The notes under the pieces: generated by a model
Database searches by the model: none
Seen by the model: only the letters and a program-made list of their open reading frames with translations
Told to the model about the DNA's origin: nothing
Translations under genes and position numbers: made by a program
From: Petrosia ficiformis
Taxonomy: Eukaryota; Porifera; Demospongiae; Haplosclerida; Petrosiidae
Length of the DNA stretch: 64,000 nucleotides
NCBI GenBank assembly: GCA_947044365.1
Contig: OX345636.1
Span: forward strand, 60,825,537 to 60,889,536
Direction of reading: 5' to 3'
Shown here: in pieces, positions 1 to 9,820 of the stretch
Numbering within the stretch: position 1 is the first letter of the stretch
Layout of the letters: every line of letters begins with the position of its first letter

Positions 1-74
1 TTAACAACTTATTATACTTACTTGTTAAAGATTCTTGCATAATATTTATACTGTTTCTCTGCTATATACAACAG

Positions 75-220
75 TTATTAGCAGTTTCTGGCTTGTCTGT
101 AGCTCGAAGAGCCTCGAACGCGCGTTCTTTTACGCGCCACGCCCATTAATTGACCGAGCCCCCGGGAATGACGCAACTTCCTTAACTACGTATACAACGC
201 ATAGTCGCGCAAGTGACACA

Positions 221-255
<35 letters not shown>

Positions 256-305
256 TAAACCCCGTGGAAAGCAATTATAGGGATGGCCCTACGGGCCATA
301 AAAAT
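75..305 (+). repeat. Interspersed repeat with palindromic tip, copy 1
   Basis: A second copy lies inverted at 56655-56925. Both share a GC-rich stretch including CGCGCG, an AT microsatellite and a near-perfect palindrome TGGCCCTACGGGCCA at one end. The high identity of the non-repetitive middle (about 105-225) against its AT-rich surroundings marks a mobile or dispersed element. No coding capacity is visible; the open frame at 35-280 only reads through it. Confidence 0.6.
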
Positions 306-1089
306 CAGTCAAGCAACTTTAAGAGACGAGATTTGGTTTATGACTAGAGTAGATGTTGTTGCAGCTTATGGTACAGTAACCATTTATTTCCAGCAGTTCT
401 ATAAGACGTATGGATAGCTGTCCGTCAATATATTACTTTTTCCGATCATAGGCGAGTCCGAATTTCATTTTTGCAAGCTTATAACTCTAAGACCAAGCAA
501 GCGATCGTCATGAAACTTGGTATGCAGAGATATTACTTAGTATACTTTCTTACTATGGTGTAGTAATTCCAGTTGCAGTGGTAGAGAGAGCGCTATAGCG
601 TCCGAATATGGGTGGTGTCCGATAATTGACACTTTACTCTATATATCTATATTTAAATATATATAATTATTATACAGCTATTTACTCAGCTATTTATAAT
701 AATTATATTATAGTGCATCCTCATAATTACCTCTCTTGAACTTGAGAACAGCTTCAAAATTTATATATAATATATATATAATTATATATATATAATTATT
801 TACATATATATAATTATATATTTTATATATGTATAATAATTATTATAATTATATAAATATAATTATATATAATATATATATACTTCCTACTCTCATCACA
901 CTCCTTTTGATAATCTACATCGAGCTGAGCCTCCATTATTTCGCTGTTTCAAGTTCCATCAAGTTATAATTGAGTGAAACCCTCATTAATTAATCTGTAA
1001 TGAAACTTGCTTACGTAGTTTCCGAACCACGTGATTCGACGAGTGTAATCTGATTAGCATTACCAAATTCAATTTGCTGGCTGATAGTA
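306..1089. other. Spacer upstream of gene 1
   Basis: No exon is supported. 640-890 is almost pure A/T with many short palindromes. The final 150 bases before 1090 are of ordinary composition and would hold the promoter of gene 1, but no specific element can be assigned. Confidence 0.4.
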
Positions 1090-1504
1090 ATGAGTTCGTT
1101 AGAAAAGCAGTGCTATGAAGCGTTTTATTCTTCTAGGAAAGAGGAAGGACTTGAGTTGTTAGAGCAACTAGACAATCCCAAGAGTGTGAGGCACTCAAAT
1201 GGCTGGACTCTGCTACATTGTGCAGCATATCATGGATGGTTGGATGTAGTGGAACTACTAACAACTAAATATAAGTGTGATGTGAACATTACAAGTATTA
1301 GTAATAATAAGACTCCGGTGTTCATAGCCAGTCGTGAAGGACATTTGAGTGTTGTAAAATATTTACGCACGGTGTGTAACTGTGATATGACTATCAAGTC
1401 TAAAGGTGGTAATGATCCATTGTCTATTGCACGTAAACGAAGGCGTAACAATATAGTCGAGTACCTCACTAATCCTGATTCGGAATTGCCTACCACATTA
1501 AAAT
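1090..1504 (+). CDS. Ankyrin-repeat first exon of gene 1
   Basis: Starts with ATG and encodes about 138 residues ending at a GTAAGT donor (1505). Ankyrin signatures are GWTLLHCAAYHGWLDVVELL (residues about 38-57), KTPVFIASREGHLSVVKYL (about 74-92) and a weaker NDPLSIARKRRRNNIVEYL, with a degenerate repeat before them, so three to four repeats. Ankyrin repeats bind protein partners. The exon ends in phase 1, compatible with the coiled-coil exon at 3350. It could also be a separate short ankyrin gene whose downstream exons are lost. Confidence 0.75.
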
Positions 1505-4500
1505 GTAAGTGAATTGATATTAGTCTTGCATAGTCAGCCCCTTCCACAGAAAAAAGGGTTTAGTATACAGCTATTTTATGTCTCATTATGAGAGCCACCA
1601 TAAGTAGTGTTGGAGTTTAAGTAGATGTTAACTGTCAAAACAAATTAGTTGTAAGTGGGTGAAGCAATGTTTGTCGGCCCTATAACTCTTACATTTTGTA
1701 TGATTCCTTTCGTAACTTACAGATATCAAACGAATTATAAACATTAGCAAAATAATTTATAAAGGTTTATACAGAGTTTGCCTAATTATAAATTGAAATT
1801 ATAATTAATGTTACAACATGTATACACAATATAGTATACACACTGTACCTGAACAAGCTATGGTGAGTATATAAAGAATACTAAAATAATTTATATCTAG
1901 CAGTTATCATCATTTTATATTAAGTATGGAGTATATACCTAGTAAGAGAAAAAGAGCTTTAATCTACCGGGGACACAGATATGTAATAAATCGAAGAGGT
2001 CGAGATGGAAGAGTATTTTGGAGGTGTAAGCAGGCTTTGTAGTGGATCAGTAACAACCATGTTGAATGTAATTCTGTCACAACGATACATTCATAGTGAT
2101 CGTCCAGAGGTTGCTGAAACAGTTGTAAACATACTAGTACTTACATGTAGTATCTACATTAATATTTTTATGTAACTATTGAGGTCATATGATAATAGTA
2201 CTCTCCCTTTCTGGTGAAATGCTTACAAGCCAGTGGTAAGTTGTGCACTAAACATATACTATTATTATGCATGATATTCATGACTTATGGTCACAGATTT
2301 ATAGGCTTCATTGACTACAATGTGGAAATATACTAACTGACAAATAATGATAATTATATAAAGTGACATGATAACAATAGAGCACTGATGTCACATATAT
2401 GTGACATTTCACCCCTATGTCGTTCACTGTGTGTTCCTAGATTTACGAAGCTCTCCAAATGCTTGTATTTGGCATCAGGCACAAGCAGATAAACATGGCT
2501 AAAAAGTTGATGGTTTTTCGGGCGCCCTTTGGCCTAAATAACGAGTATGGGGGGAATTTTAAAGGGGAGTGTCCCCTCGTTAAGGGGGATTTGAAAGGGG
2601 CGCATCCCCCTAACTGCCCATGCAAATTGCGTTTTTTTTTTTTGGTGACCCCGCCCACGCACTTTGGTGGGTACCTGAGGCATTTCCCTTGCTGTAAAAC
2701 CTGAAATTGTTGGTGTAGCTGATGCCAACATGCAGTGGATCATTTTGTTTGCTCCAGTTCCAGTCAAAAGTGGGAGCACGGCATTTGATTTTATCCTACG
2801 AAGTGCTTGGGGACCAATATTATTTTATTGCAAAATCTGTTGTTGAGTTTTACTGAGATAGAACAAATAGTAATGATATATGATACAGTAAGAATCATAG
2901 CTTTTTGAACGTATCGTTCATTGGAGGTGTCCTTTACTAACAGGTCACTTAATACATAATTACATTGCATGAGAACAAATAAGTGTGGAGACATCATAAC
3001 TGGTTCCACTGTACTTCATAAGTGTAATAATATTTGTAATGACAGTCACAATTAATAGCAATTGACATCTTTTTATAATAAACTAACTAATATATTAGTT
3101 AAAAAAATAGCATTCAAATACAGTGGAATCTGCTTCAATTGCAATACTGAAAATAGTCACCAAAAATCTTTTTGGAAAGTGCAATGTTCTCAACATAAGC
3201 TTTCAAAAGTTGTAATAATTAAGGAGTCATTAAAATTTTTTTTACATACATGTTTTCGCATGTGTGAAAGACAAGGAAAACTTGTTCTAATGCCAAAATA
3301 CTAAATTAACATAAATAACGATATCATAATTAGGATAATTTGGTTTTAGATTTACAAGAATCTGAAAACTTATTAGAAGTACAAAGGAGGATATCATTGG
3401 CTAAATCACAAGAACTGGAAGAATTAAACAAATGAAATATTCTTTTGAAAAAGACACTTATACACACATCTACAATTACTTCAGGTTTATATTAATACAC
3501 ATATTATATATATTGAATATGTGTTGAATATCATATGTTTTTCTTAGATGAGGGGACAATAAAAGATTATCAGAAACCTCAAGAAACAGAACTAGTTGAA
3601 GAGAAACAGTCAAAACCAGTAGATGAGGATAAATCAGTGATTAGTGATAAAACACTAATAGCACTGGAAGGTTATTTAAGTATTCATAATATTATACATT
3701 ATGATTAATAATTATATTATTACAACAGAGAATGAGTCACTACAGAAGATAGTTATTAGTAAGAATGAACAAGTAGAGGAACTACAAAGTATGTTAGAAA
3801 TGAAGAAGGCAAAGTTAGAGTCAATACAAGAACGTAAATCATGTGTTACTTTATAATTAACATAACTTCATGATGTGTTTTATTTTATAGAAGTTGAGAA
3901 ACTACAGAGTATATTAGAGATAGAGAGAGATCAGAAGAAGCAACTGAAAGTAGAAATGGAGGAGTTCAAGAAGATTAAGGAATTGAGGATCTCCTCCTCA
4001 CATGATTCAGAGGTTATCAAGTATCATAGAGATGCTGCAGTTCAGTTCAGTTACATGATACCAGTAACAGGTTAATAGTTAATAATAATTCCTATTAGTT
4101 ACTAATATTTATTATTATATTTATCAGATCATCTTGATGGTGTACATGTGGCTGGAGAAACACTCTTCCTTATTCAAGGGGATAAACCCCAGTCCCTCAA
4201 TTGGGAAGAATATGGCTTCAGATTGCATTTTCCACAAGGTACCATCTCTCCATCAGATACATGTGAGGTAGTCGTAAAAGCACTAGTGGGTGGTAAATTC
4301 CAGTTTCCAGAGTGTACAGAGCTCGTAAGTGCAGTATATGCTATCTCGTTTGCCAAGAAATTTCTACAACCTGTGAAATTAGATATTCAACATTGTGTCT
4401 CACTGGAGAATGAGCAACAAATGAAGTATCTTAGTTTTGTAAAAGCATCTCTTAAACAAGCAATACCACCTTACAAGTTCGAAAGGATTGATGGTGGACA

Positions 4501-7500
4501 GTTTTCAACTGAGAACTTTTATGGAAGTATTACTCATCCTCAGTTTTGTCTAATAGGTATTGTCTTATACCTCTTCACTCTACCAGTCACTTTATCAGAC
4601 TCTAGTGAAAGTAAGTTTGTATGTAAATTAGTATTGTTAATTTCATGTAGTTTAGTTGTCAAACAATTATTATTAAGAATTATGTATAATAATTAATATT
4701 TATGACATTACATCATCGCCAGTTGTATTTTGGTCTTTGCCTGGTTCTCTGTTGAATTACAGTGAATTTAAAATTGACTAGAAGCCATTTAAATATGAAT
4801 GCTATGAAAATATTATTTCCAGTACTAAATGCATGGCTTAATTCCTGTGTTTGAATGTAAGCATTTGAATAATTCGCATTAATAGTCACTTTCAATGATA
4901 TTTAGTATAACACTGTATATACAACATTACTGTACAAGGAGCTGGCCAGTAAAAATGATTTGCCTTTATGTATAGTATAATTGGCCTTTGTATATAGTAT
5001 AATATAATTTGTGCATGATAAACACAAATTATGTTGTTAAATCATGTACACGATACTCTCCTAGTAGTGAGATTAGTTAGAAAACGAAATAGTGAAGAGT
5101 TAGATGAACAATCTTCATGTAAAAGACCAAGAATCAATGTAGATAAAGGTTTGTAATGATAATATATATGACAATGGAGTGAATAGATATAATAATCGTG
5201 ATATCTTTTATCAGATGATTATAGTGATACCACTACTAGTACAGTGCAATCAGATGATACTACTACTAGTACTGTAAAATCTGATGATACTGCTACTAGT
5301 ACTGTACAATCAGAAGATACTACTACTAGTACAGTGCAATCAGATGATACTACTACTAGTACTGTAAAATCTGATGATACTGCTACTAGTACTGTACAAT
5401 CAGAAGATACTACTACTAGTACAGTGCAATCAGATGATACTACTACTAGTACTGTAAAATCAGATGATACCACTACTAGTACTGTACAATCTGATGATAC
5501 TACTACTAGTACTGTACAATCAGAAGATACTACTACTAGTACTGTAAAATCTGATGATACCACTACTAGTACTGTACAATCTGATGATACTACTACTAGT
5601 ACTGTACAATCAGAAGATACTACTACTAGTACTGTAAAATCTGATGATACCACTACTAGTACTGTACAATCAGAAGATACTACTACTAGTACAGTACAAT
5701 CAGATGATACCGTTACTAGTACTGTACAATCTGAAGATACCACTACTAGTACAGTACAATCTGAAGATACCACTACTAGTACTGTACAATCAGATGATAC
5801 CGCTACTAGTACTGTACAATCTGAAGATACCACTACTAGTACTGTACAATCAGATGATACCGCTACTAGTACTGTACAATCTGAAGATACCACTACTAGT
5901 ATTGTACAATCTGAAGATACTGCTACAAGTACTGTACAATTAGAAGATAATGATGTTGCCAAATTAAATGATAATCACTTAAAGGAAGAAGGTGTGTTTG
6001 CGATATACTAGCATTAGTATAGTATAGTTATTATTATTATAATTATAATGAAAACTTCTCTTAGAAATATCAATTACTAATTGAAGGGATTAGAAACATA
6101 CCGTGTGATCTAACACAAAATGATAAAATACAGGAAGCTGTCAATTAGTGCTTTATTAAACATTCAGTATATCCCACTAACAAATATAAAATATATGTGA
6201 TTTTTTTCAGTTCTTATCCGCTCCTAAAACACATTTTGAGAGTTTTTTCATACTAAACTGGGCATATTACTGATTTGGGGGTTAATCCGCTTGATTCTAT
6301 TCATTGATGTACTTATTACTTGTGAAGTTTACACGTCACCAATTGTAATTTTATTATGATTGATGTTTTTTTGCTCAGCTGTTTTAGAAGCTACATGTAA
6401 AAAGCGACCAAATGATGATTTTGAAGAAGTGCCTTCCGCTAAAAGAAAATCAGAGAGTTACAATGAAGGTTGGAATTACATAATAAAGTTTGTATATAAT
6501 AATTATAGTTGAAAACTACATATATGAAATGAAACCCTCATTATTAGCAATGATGCATCTCTTATTAGGAATAATAACAAGTTACAAAAGTTGTGTATTT
6601 ATAGATATTATACTATATTAGATACTGGTGGATCTACATGTAGTCTGGTATATACTGGTCAAATTGGTTATTTGAGGGAAGAGATTAATAGGTGGACAAT
6701 GAAATTTTTTGTGGTTAAAAATATCAATGTGTTCTTCAAGGTATTACTATATTCTAGCTACAGAATTATTAATGTTGTGCTTATTTTCCCATAGTTCGCA
6801 GAAAAAAGGAATTTGAGTGTAGATTGTGATGACATTGTGAGATTTCAATTCCAAGATCATGTTGATGGTCATGTTGATCTTGATCTTTCAGAACCACAGG
6901 AAACACCTCACACAGGATGGACAGTCACACCCAGAAAGAAACCACTAAGAGTTAGTTTTTTTTTTGAATTCTATTATAATTATATTGACGCTCATTTATT
7001 GACGATGTTGAGATCAATGCACAACAAAAAAAAGGAATTTCTTATTCAGTGCCATATGGAATACATGTATTTAATTATTATTAAAATTGTGCATGTCCCA
7101 CTATAAAATAGAAATATTTTGGATTTCTCAAATATTTCTCCACGATTAAACTTTTTCTGTAATCCTCACCACATTATGAGAACGTGTATAAACCATTACA
7201 TGAATAATTCCTTTTGATGTTTAACACTGGATGAGGAATCCAAATAAAATGAATCCTAGTAAAACAGGAATAATAAAAAACATTTCCAATAAAATGAAAG
7301 AAGATGTAGGGATGTCAAAACCCAAAAAGGATGCGAACAAGGTTGTAAGGTTAACATAGGACCTAAAATTAAACAAACCACTTCCATATAACCCTACATA
7401 ACTACTTACACTGCTATAAAGCAAAATACAAAGAGCTGTACTTATGTAGGGTTATATGGAAGTTGTTTGTTTAATTTTAGGTTCTACGTTAACCTTCCAA

Positions 7501-9749
7501 CGTTGTTCGCATGCTTTTTGGGTTTTGACATCCCCACATCTTCTTTCATTTTATTGGAAATGTTTTTTTATTATTCTTGTTTCCATTGTTTTTTTTTTCA
7601 GAACGGTCTGACATTTTTTGTAGATTGCAGAAATACTGGTGTAAGTTATATATCATATGAAAGAATTCAATCATAAATGCATTGAAGTTTGTTCATCAAT
7701 GAAGGTAAATATCAATTATTTAAGAATTGATTATCATTCTTTTTTACTTACAGATGATGTCTATTTTCTATTTTACTTACAGAACTGTCAGCAGTCCTAC
7801 AAGAAATAGTGTCAGTCACTGTGTCAACAATTCACTATTCCAATGTTTATCATAGTATATAATTATATTATACAATGGCTTTAATATTAATAAGTTTTAT
7901 TATAAGAATGTATTTCCTCACAAATTTTATTATGATTCTAGCACTTTAACGTTCAACATAAACTTTCACAGAGTAGCTTAAATCATGAGTACGCATGCGC
8001 ATTAAAAAAAAACCATGTGATAAAAATGGCGTCCAATTTGAGATATTGTCCCTGTAGTCCTCGAAACTCTCTTCTTTCATAGTACTTGACGATATCATCT
8101 CAATACTTGTACATCAGAATTTTACAATGAATGCGATTGGAATTGTGATAGAATCATTGTGATAGTTCAACAAACAAAAAAATTATTTGTCTGGAAAATA
8201 ATAATAAGTATAATATGAACATTTTGGCAGTTTTGCTACTTGGCGGTTCTCTATGTTAACGACAATCTTTAGCCATCTTGAAGGTTTTGGTAGTCATAAA
8301 ACCACTAGATATGAAAAGGTATGTGTGTTGTAAAACTTGTTTCTGTATATTACCAGAGATTTCAGCTCATCACTTGCAATTGAAATGTATGGGTGGCCAT
8401 TTTCTTTCCGTGCCATCCCTACATAGAGAGTACTACCATACTCTGTGATATATGAATATATTTAAAGCAACTATATGTGAAGTGTTTATATAATGGAACC
8501 CATACAAAATAGGGTTTCCACTATCCACTATAAGTATGGTTTTAAAAATGTTCTGTTGTTTTACAGCTATTTGGATTCCTCTTAAACAGTGTATATATAA
8601 CTTATGTATAGCGCTGAGTTAGATCACTGTGACTCTCAACCTTTCAATGTAATGTGTAATGCAATACCTGTTGTAGTTGATAGACATTGCAGAAGTTATA
8701 CAGAAACCTTAAATTTTAATAATAAATAGGTTATTGGGTTTTAGACATGAAAAAGTCAACAGTGATCCATGTATCATTCGTATAGGGATACTTTTTTCAC
8801 GTTTATTTCGTATATTTAATGTACAGATCAGAAAGAGAGATGCAGATGTGTTTGGTTCTGATGATCATCCTATCCCTCCATCATGTCTCATCACAGTGTT
8901 TGCTGAGCAAGCAGAAGATACTGAAGAACATCTCAGTTATGGTGTATCATTAAAAGGTGTTGATAGTAATGCTCAAAAAATTTATATCGATCGATTTCTG
9001 GAGAAAGGTACAACAGACATGTGTTATCACAATTACATGTATAAGTATTGTCATTCCCACAGAAAATGTAAGCAGTAATGTATTCGATGCTGGCCATAGT
9101 GCTAGCGCTATCAAGCCTGACACTAATACAGGTAAACATAATAGCTATTACATATTACCATTAGATCCAAAGGATGCTAGCTATATTATCTTTTCTCATT
9201 ATTTTAGTTACAAATTGTTTGTTATGCTTTTAAAATTAATAATCATAAAATCACTGATGCTTTATTATTTATAATACAATAATAACGGTTATACAAGTAA
9301 AGGGGCTTATCTGTTTTGCCTCACTCTTCATTGCTGCAACTAATTATGTGTCATGATTCATTGTTACAATTATATTCACAGATACGGATAGATCTACTGT
9401 AGTTACTAGTCAAGTGATAAAATGTATTGAACTAGTAATGGAGAAGAATCATGCTAAACTATGTCGATTATTTAAGACTGGTTCATTGAAAACTCTTGCT
9501 GATGAATTATTAGAAGCTGGTATAATAACATGTGATGTTCAGACAAATCCTACCAGTGATACTATTATTAACTGTTTCTTATCTGGTTTTGTATTCAAAG
9601 ATGAAGTAGAAGAGATCGAGGAATACTGTGTAAAATTCTTCAATGCTTTTTATGAAATACGTGGTCCATACATAGATGCAGCTAACAAGATAAAGAAATC
9701 CATACAAGATACAATTATAGATAAGCTAGGAGTTCAGTTAAATATATAA
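1090..9749 (+). CDS. Gene 1: ankyrin - coiled coil - ZU5 - repeat tract - CARD-like protein (multi-exon)
   Basis: Proposed exons: 1090-1504, 3350-3484, 3548-3670, 3729-3833, 3891-4070, 4128-4610, 5077-5148, 5215-5991, 6379-6468, 6622-6740, 6795-6950, 8827-9007, 9063-9131, 9382-9749 (TAA). Every boundary is GT-AG and every phase matches its neighbour; most are phase 1. From 3350 to the end the exon order is colinear with gene 3, which validates the model. The join of the ankyrin exon to 3350 rests only on matching phase and order. An in-frame TGA at 3433-3435 replaces CGA of gene 3, so the gene is damaged unless that phase 1-1 exon is skipped. By analogy with ankyrin, PIDD and UNC5 proteins it could be an intracellular signalling scaffold; this is inference. 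Confidence 0.6.
1926..2175 (+). pseudogene. FLYWCH-type zinc-finger fragment, frameshifted
   Basis: From ATG 1926 the frame reads MEYIPSKRKRALIYRGHRYV and then GRVFWRCKQAL before a stop at 2040-2042. This is the front half of a FLYWCH finger: a glycine-tyrosine pair, then W-x-C. About two bases out of frame the rest continues (LCSGSVTT, then YIHSDRPEVAE), supplying the later Cys and His. FLYWCH fingers occur in MULE-type transposases and host factors. This piece lies in the first proposed intron of gene 1 and looks like a decayed remnant. Confidence 0.5.
2371..2814 (-). mobile_element. piggyBac-like MITE, 3'-truncated copy
   Basis: Inverted copy of the elements at 41055-41647 and 59919-60528. 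It shares the subterminal palindrome TGTCACATATATGTGACA (2389-2406) and the GC-rich inner part (2510-2680). The outer CCCTTAGAG end is decayed (AACAATAGAG) and the other end stops near 2814, about 170 bp short of the full element. The open frames at 2443-2779 are by-products. Confidence 0.75.
3350..4070 (+). CDS. Coiled-coil exons of gene 1
   Basis: Four exons (3350-3484, 3548-3670, 3729-3833, 3891-4070), each flanked by AG and GT and each phase 1-1. Products are Glu/Lys/Leu-rich with heptad spacing, e.g. SLAKSQELEEL, VEELQSMLEMKKAKLES and VEKLQSILEIERDQKKQLKV, so a coiled coil for oligomerisation is likely. The first exon carries the TGA at 3433-3435, opposite an Arg codon (CGA) in gene 3. 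Exon lengths 135, 123 and 105 are identical in genes 1 and 3. Confidence 0.75.
4128..4610 (+). CDS. ZU5-domain exon of gene 1
   Basis: About 160 residues. The ZU5 core runs from LNWEEYGFRLHFPQGTIS through VVKALVGGKFQFPECTELVS, AVYAISF, LQPVKLDIQHCVSL and YKFERIDGGQFSTENFYGSI. ZU5 is a beta-rich module of about 110 residues that follows protein-interaction repeats in ankyrins, PIDD1 and UNC5 receptors. A hydrophobic stretch (IGIVLYLFTLPVTL) follows and ends at a GTAAGT donor. The ORF continues past the donor to 4696, but that tail is intronic. The counterpart at 55061-55579 is clearly homologous. No HFS-type autoproteolysis site is obvious. Confidence 0.8.
5077..5991 (+). CDS. Basic linker plus 10-residue repeat tract of gene 1
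   Basis: Exon 5077-5148 encodes a charged linker with KRPRI, a possible nuclear-localisation patch. Exon 5215-5991 encodes about 24 copies of a 10-residue unit of the form S-D/E-D-T-T/A-T-S-T-V-Q/K, then VAKLNDNHLKEE before a donor at 5992. The tract is rich in Ser, Thr and Asp, probably extended and a good candidate for phosphorylation. Both exons are phase 1-1. Gene 3 has no such repeat; its linker is split over several short acidic Ser/Thr exons instead. Confidence 0.7.
5221..5940 (+). repeat. Coding minisatellite, 30-bp unit, about 24 copies
   Basis: Units of the type GATACTACTACTAGTACTGT plus ten more bases repeat exactly every 30 bp. Neighbouring units alternate (CAATCAGAA, CAATCTGAT, AAATCTGAT) in a 60- to 120-bp higher-order pattern, showing recent unequal exchange. 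Since 30 is a multiple of 3, both strands stay open over the array: the - strand frame 5219-5962 is a shadow. Confidence 0.9.
6379..9131 (+). CDS. Linker and beta-rich (possibly UPA-like) module of gene 1
   Basis: Exons 6379-6468, 6622-6740, 6795-6950, 8827-9007, 9063-9131. The first is basic (KKRPNDDFEEVPSAKRK). The next three form a conserved unit: VYTGQIGYLREEINRW, KFFVVKNINVFFK, IVRFQFQDHVDGHVDLDL, GWTVTPRKKPL, then RKRDADVFGSDDHPIPPSCL and IYIDRFLE. Gene 3 encodes the same unit at 57740-58373. Its place after ZU5 and before a death-fold end is where UPA sits in ankyrin, PIDD and UNC5, so UPA-like is a hypothesis, not a recognised match. The 1.9-kb intron 6951-8826 holds a foldback element and a dispersed repeat. 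Confidence 0.65.
7264..7580. mobile_element. Foldback element with about 138-bp inverted arms
   Basis: Arms 7264-7401 and 7442-7580 are near-perfect inverted copies around a loop of about 40 bp. A solitary arm of the same sequence lies at 46978-47097. Both arms give a similar short open frame (FLGFDIPTSSFILLE on opposite strands), which is why two mirror-image ORFs are found; neither is a gene. It sits in an intron of gene 1. Confidence 0.8.
7985..8455 (+). repeat. Dispersed repeat, copy 1 (pairs with 52445-52918)
   Basis: About 470 bp aligns with 52445-52918, including ATCATCTCAATACT, TTGTCTGGAAAATAATAAT and TGCAATTGAAATGTATGGG. In this copy the short frame starting at ATGGCGTCC is broken by stops; in the other it stays open for about 42 codons. 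It lies in a gene 1 intron here and upstream of the gene 3 coiled coil there, so it behaves as a dispersed repeat. Confidence 0.65.
9382..9749 (+). CDS. CARD-like C-terminal exon of gene 1
   Basis: Last exon, about 122 residues, TAA at 9747-9749. It is helical: IKCIELVMEKNHAKLCRLF, LKTLADELLEAGII, DTIINCFLSGFVF, EEIEEYCVKFFNAFYEI and DAANKIKKSIQDTIIDKLG. The spacing of about six amphipathic helices with L-A-D-E-L-L-E-A-G-I-I fits a CARD/death-fold domain used for homotypic assembly. The assignment is by eye. Gene 3 ends with a nearly identical exon (58666-59030); in gene 1 two extra residues (TG) follow LCRLFK. Confidence 0.65.
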
Positions 9750-9820
9750 CACATCTTTTAGTACTTCTGCTATGTCATGCTATGCTATGTGAAGTATCTT
9801 TTTTGTTTTAGGGGAAATGT

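Noticed and set aside
35..280. 81-residue ORF at the window start
   Set aside because: Reads through a dispersed repeat and a TA microsatellite; no domain.
2443..2779. Three overlapping ORFs on both strands
   Set aside because: All lie in the GC-rich interior of a MITE and recur in its other copies as shadows.
5219..5962. 247-residue ORF on the - strand and a 99-residue ORF in a third frame
   Set aside because: The 30-bp unit keeps all these frames open; only the + frame has flanking splice sites in phase.
7221..7676. Two mirror-image ORFs
   Set aside because: The same foldback arm translated in both orientations.
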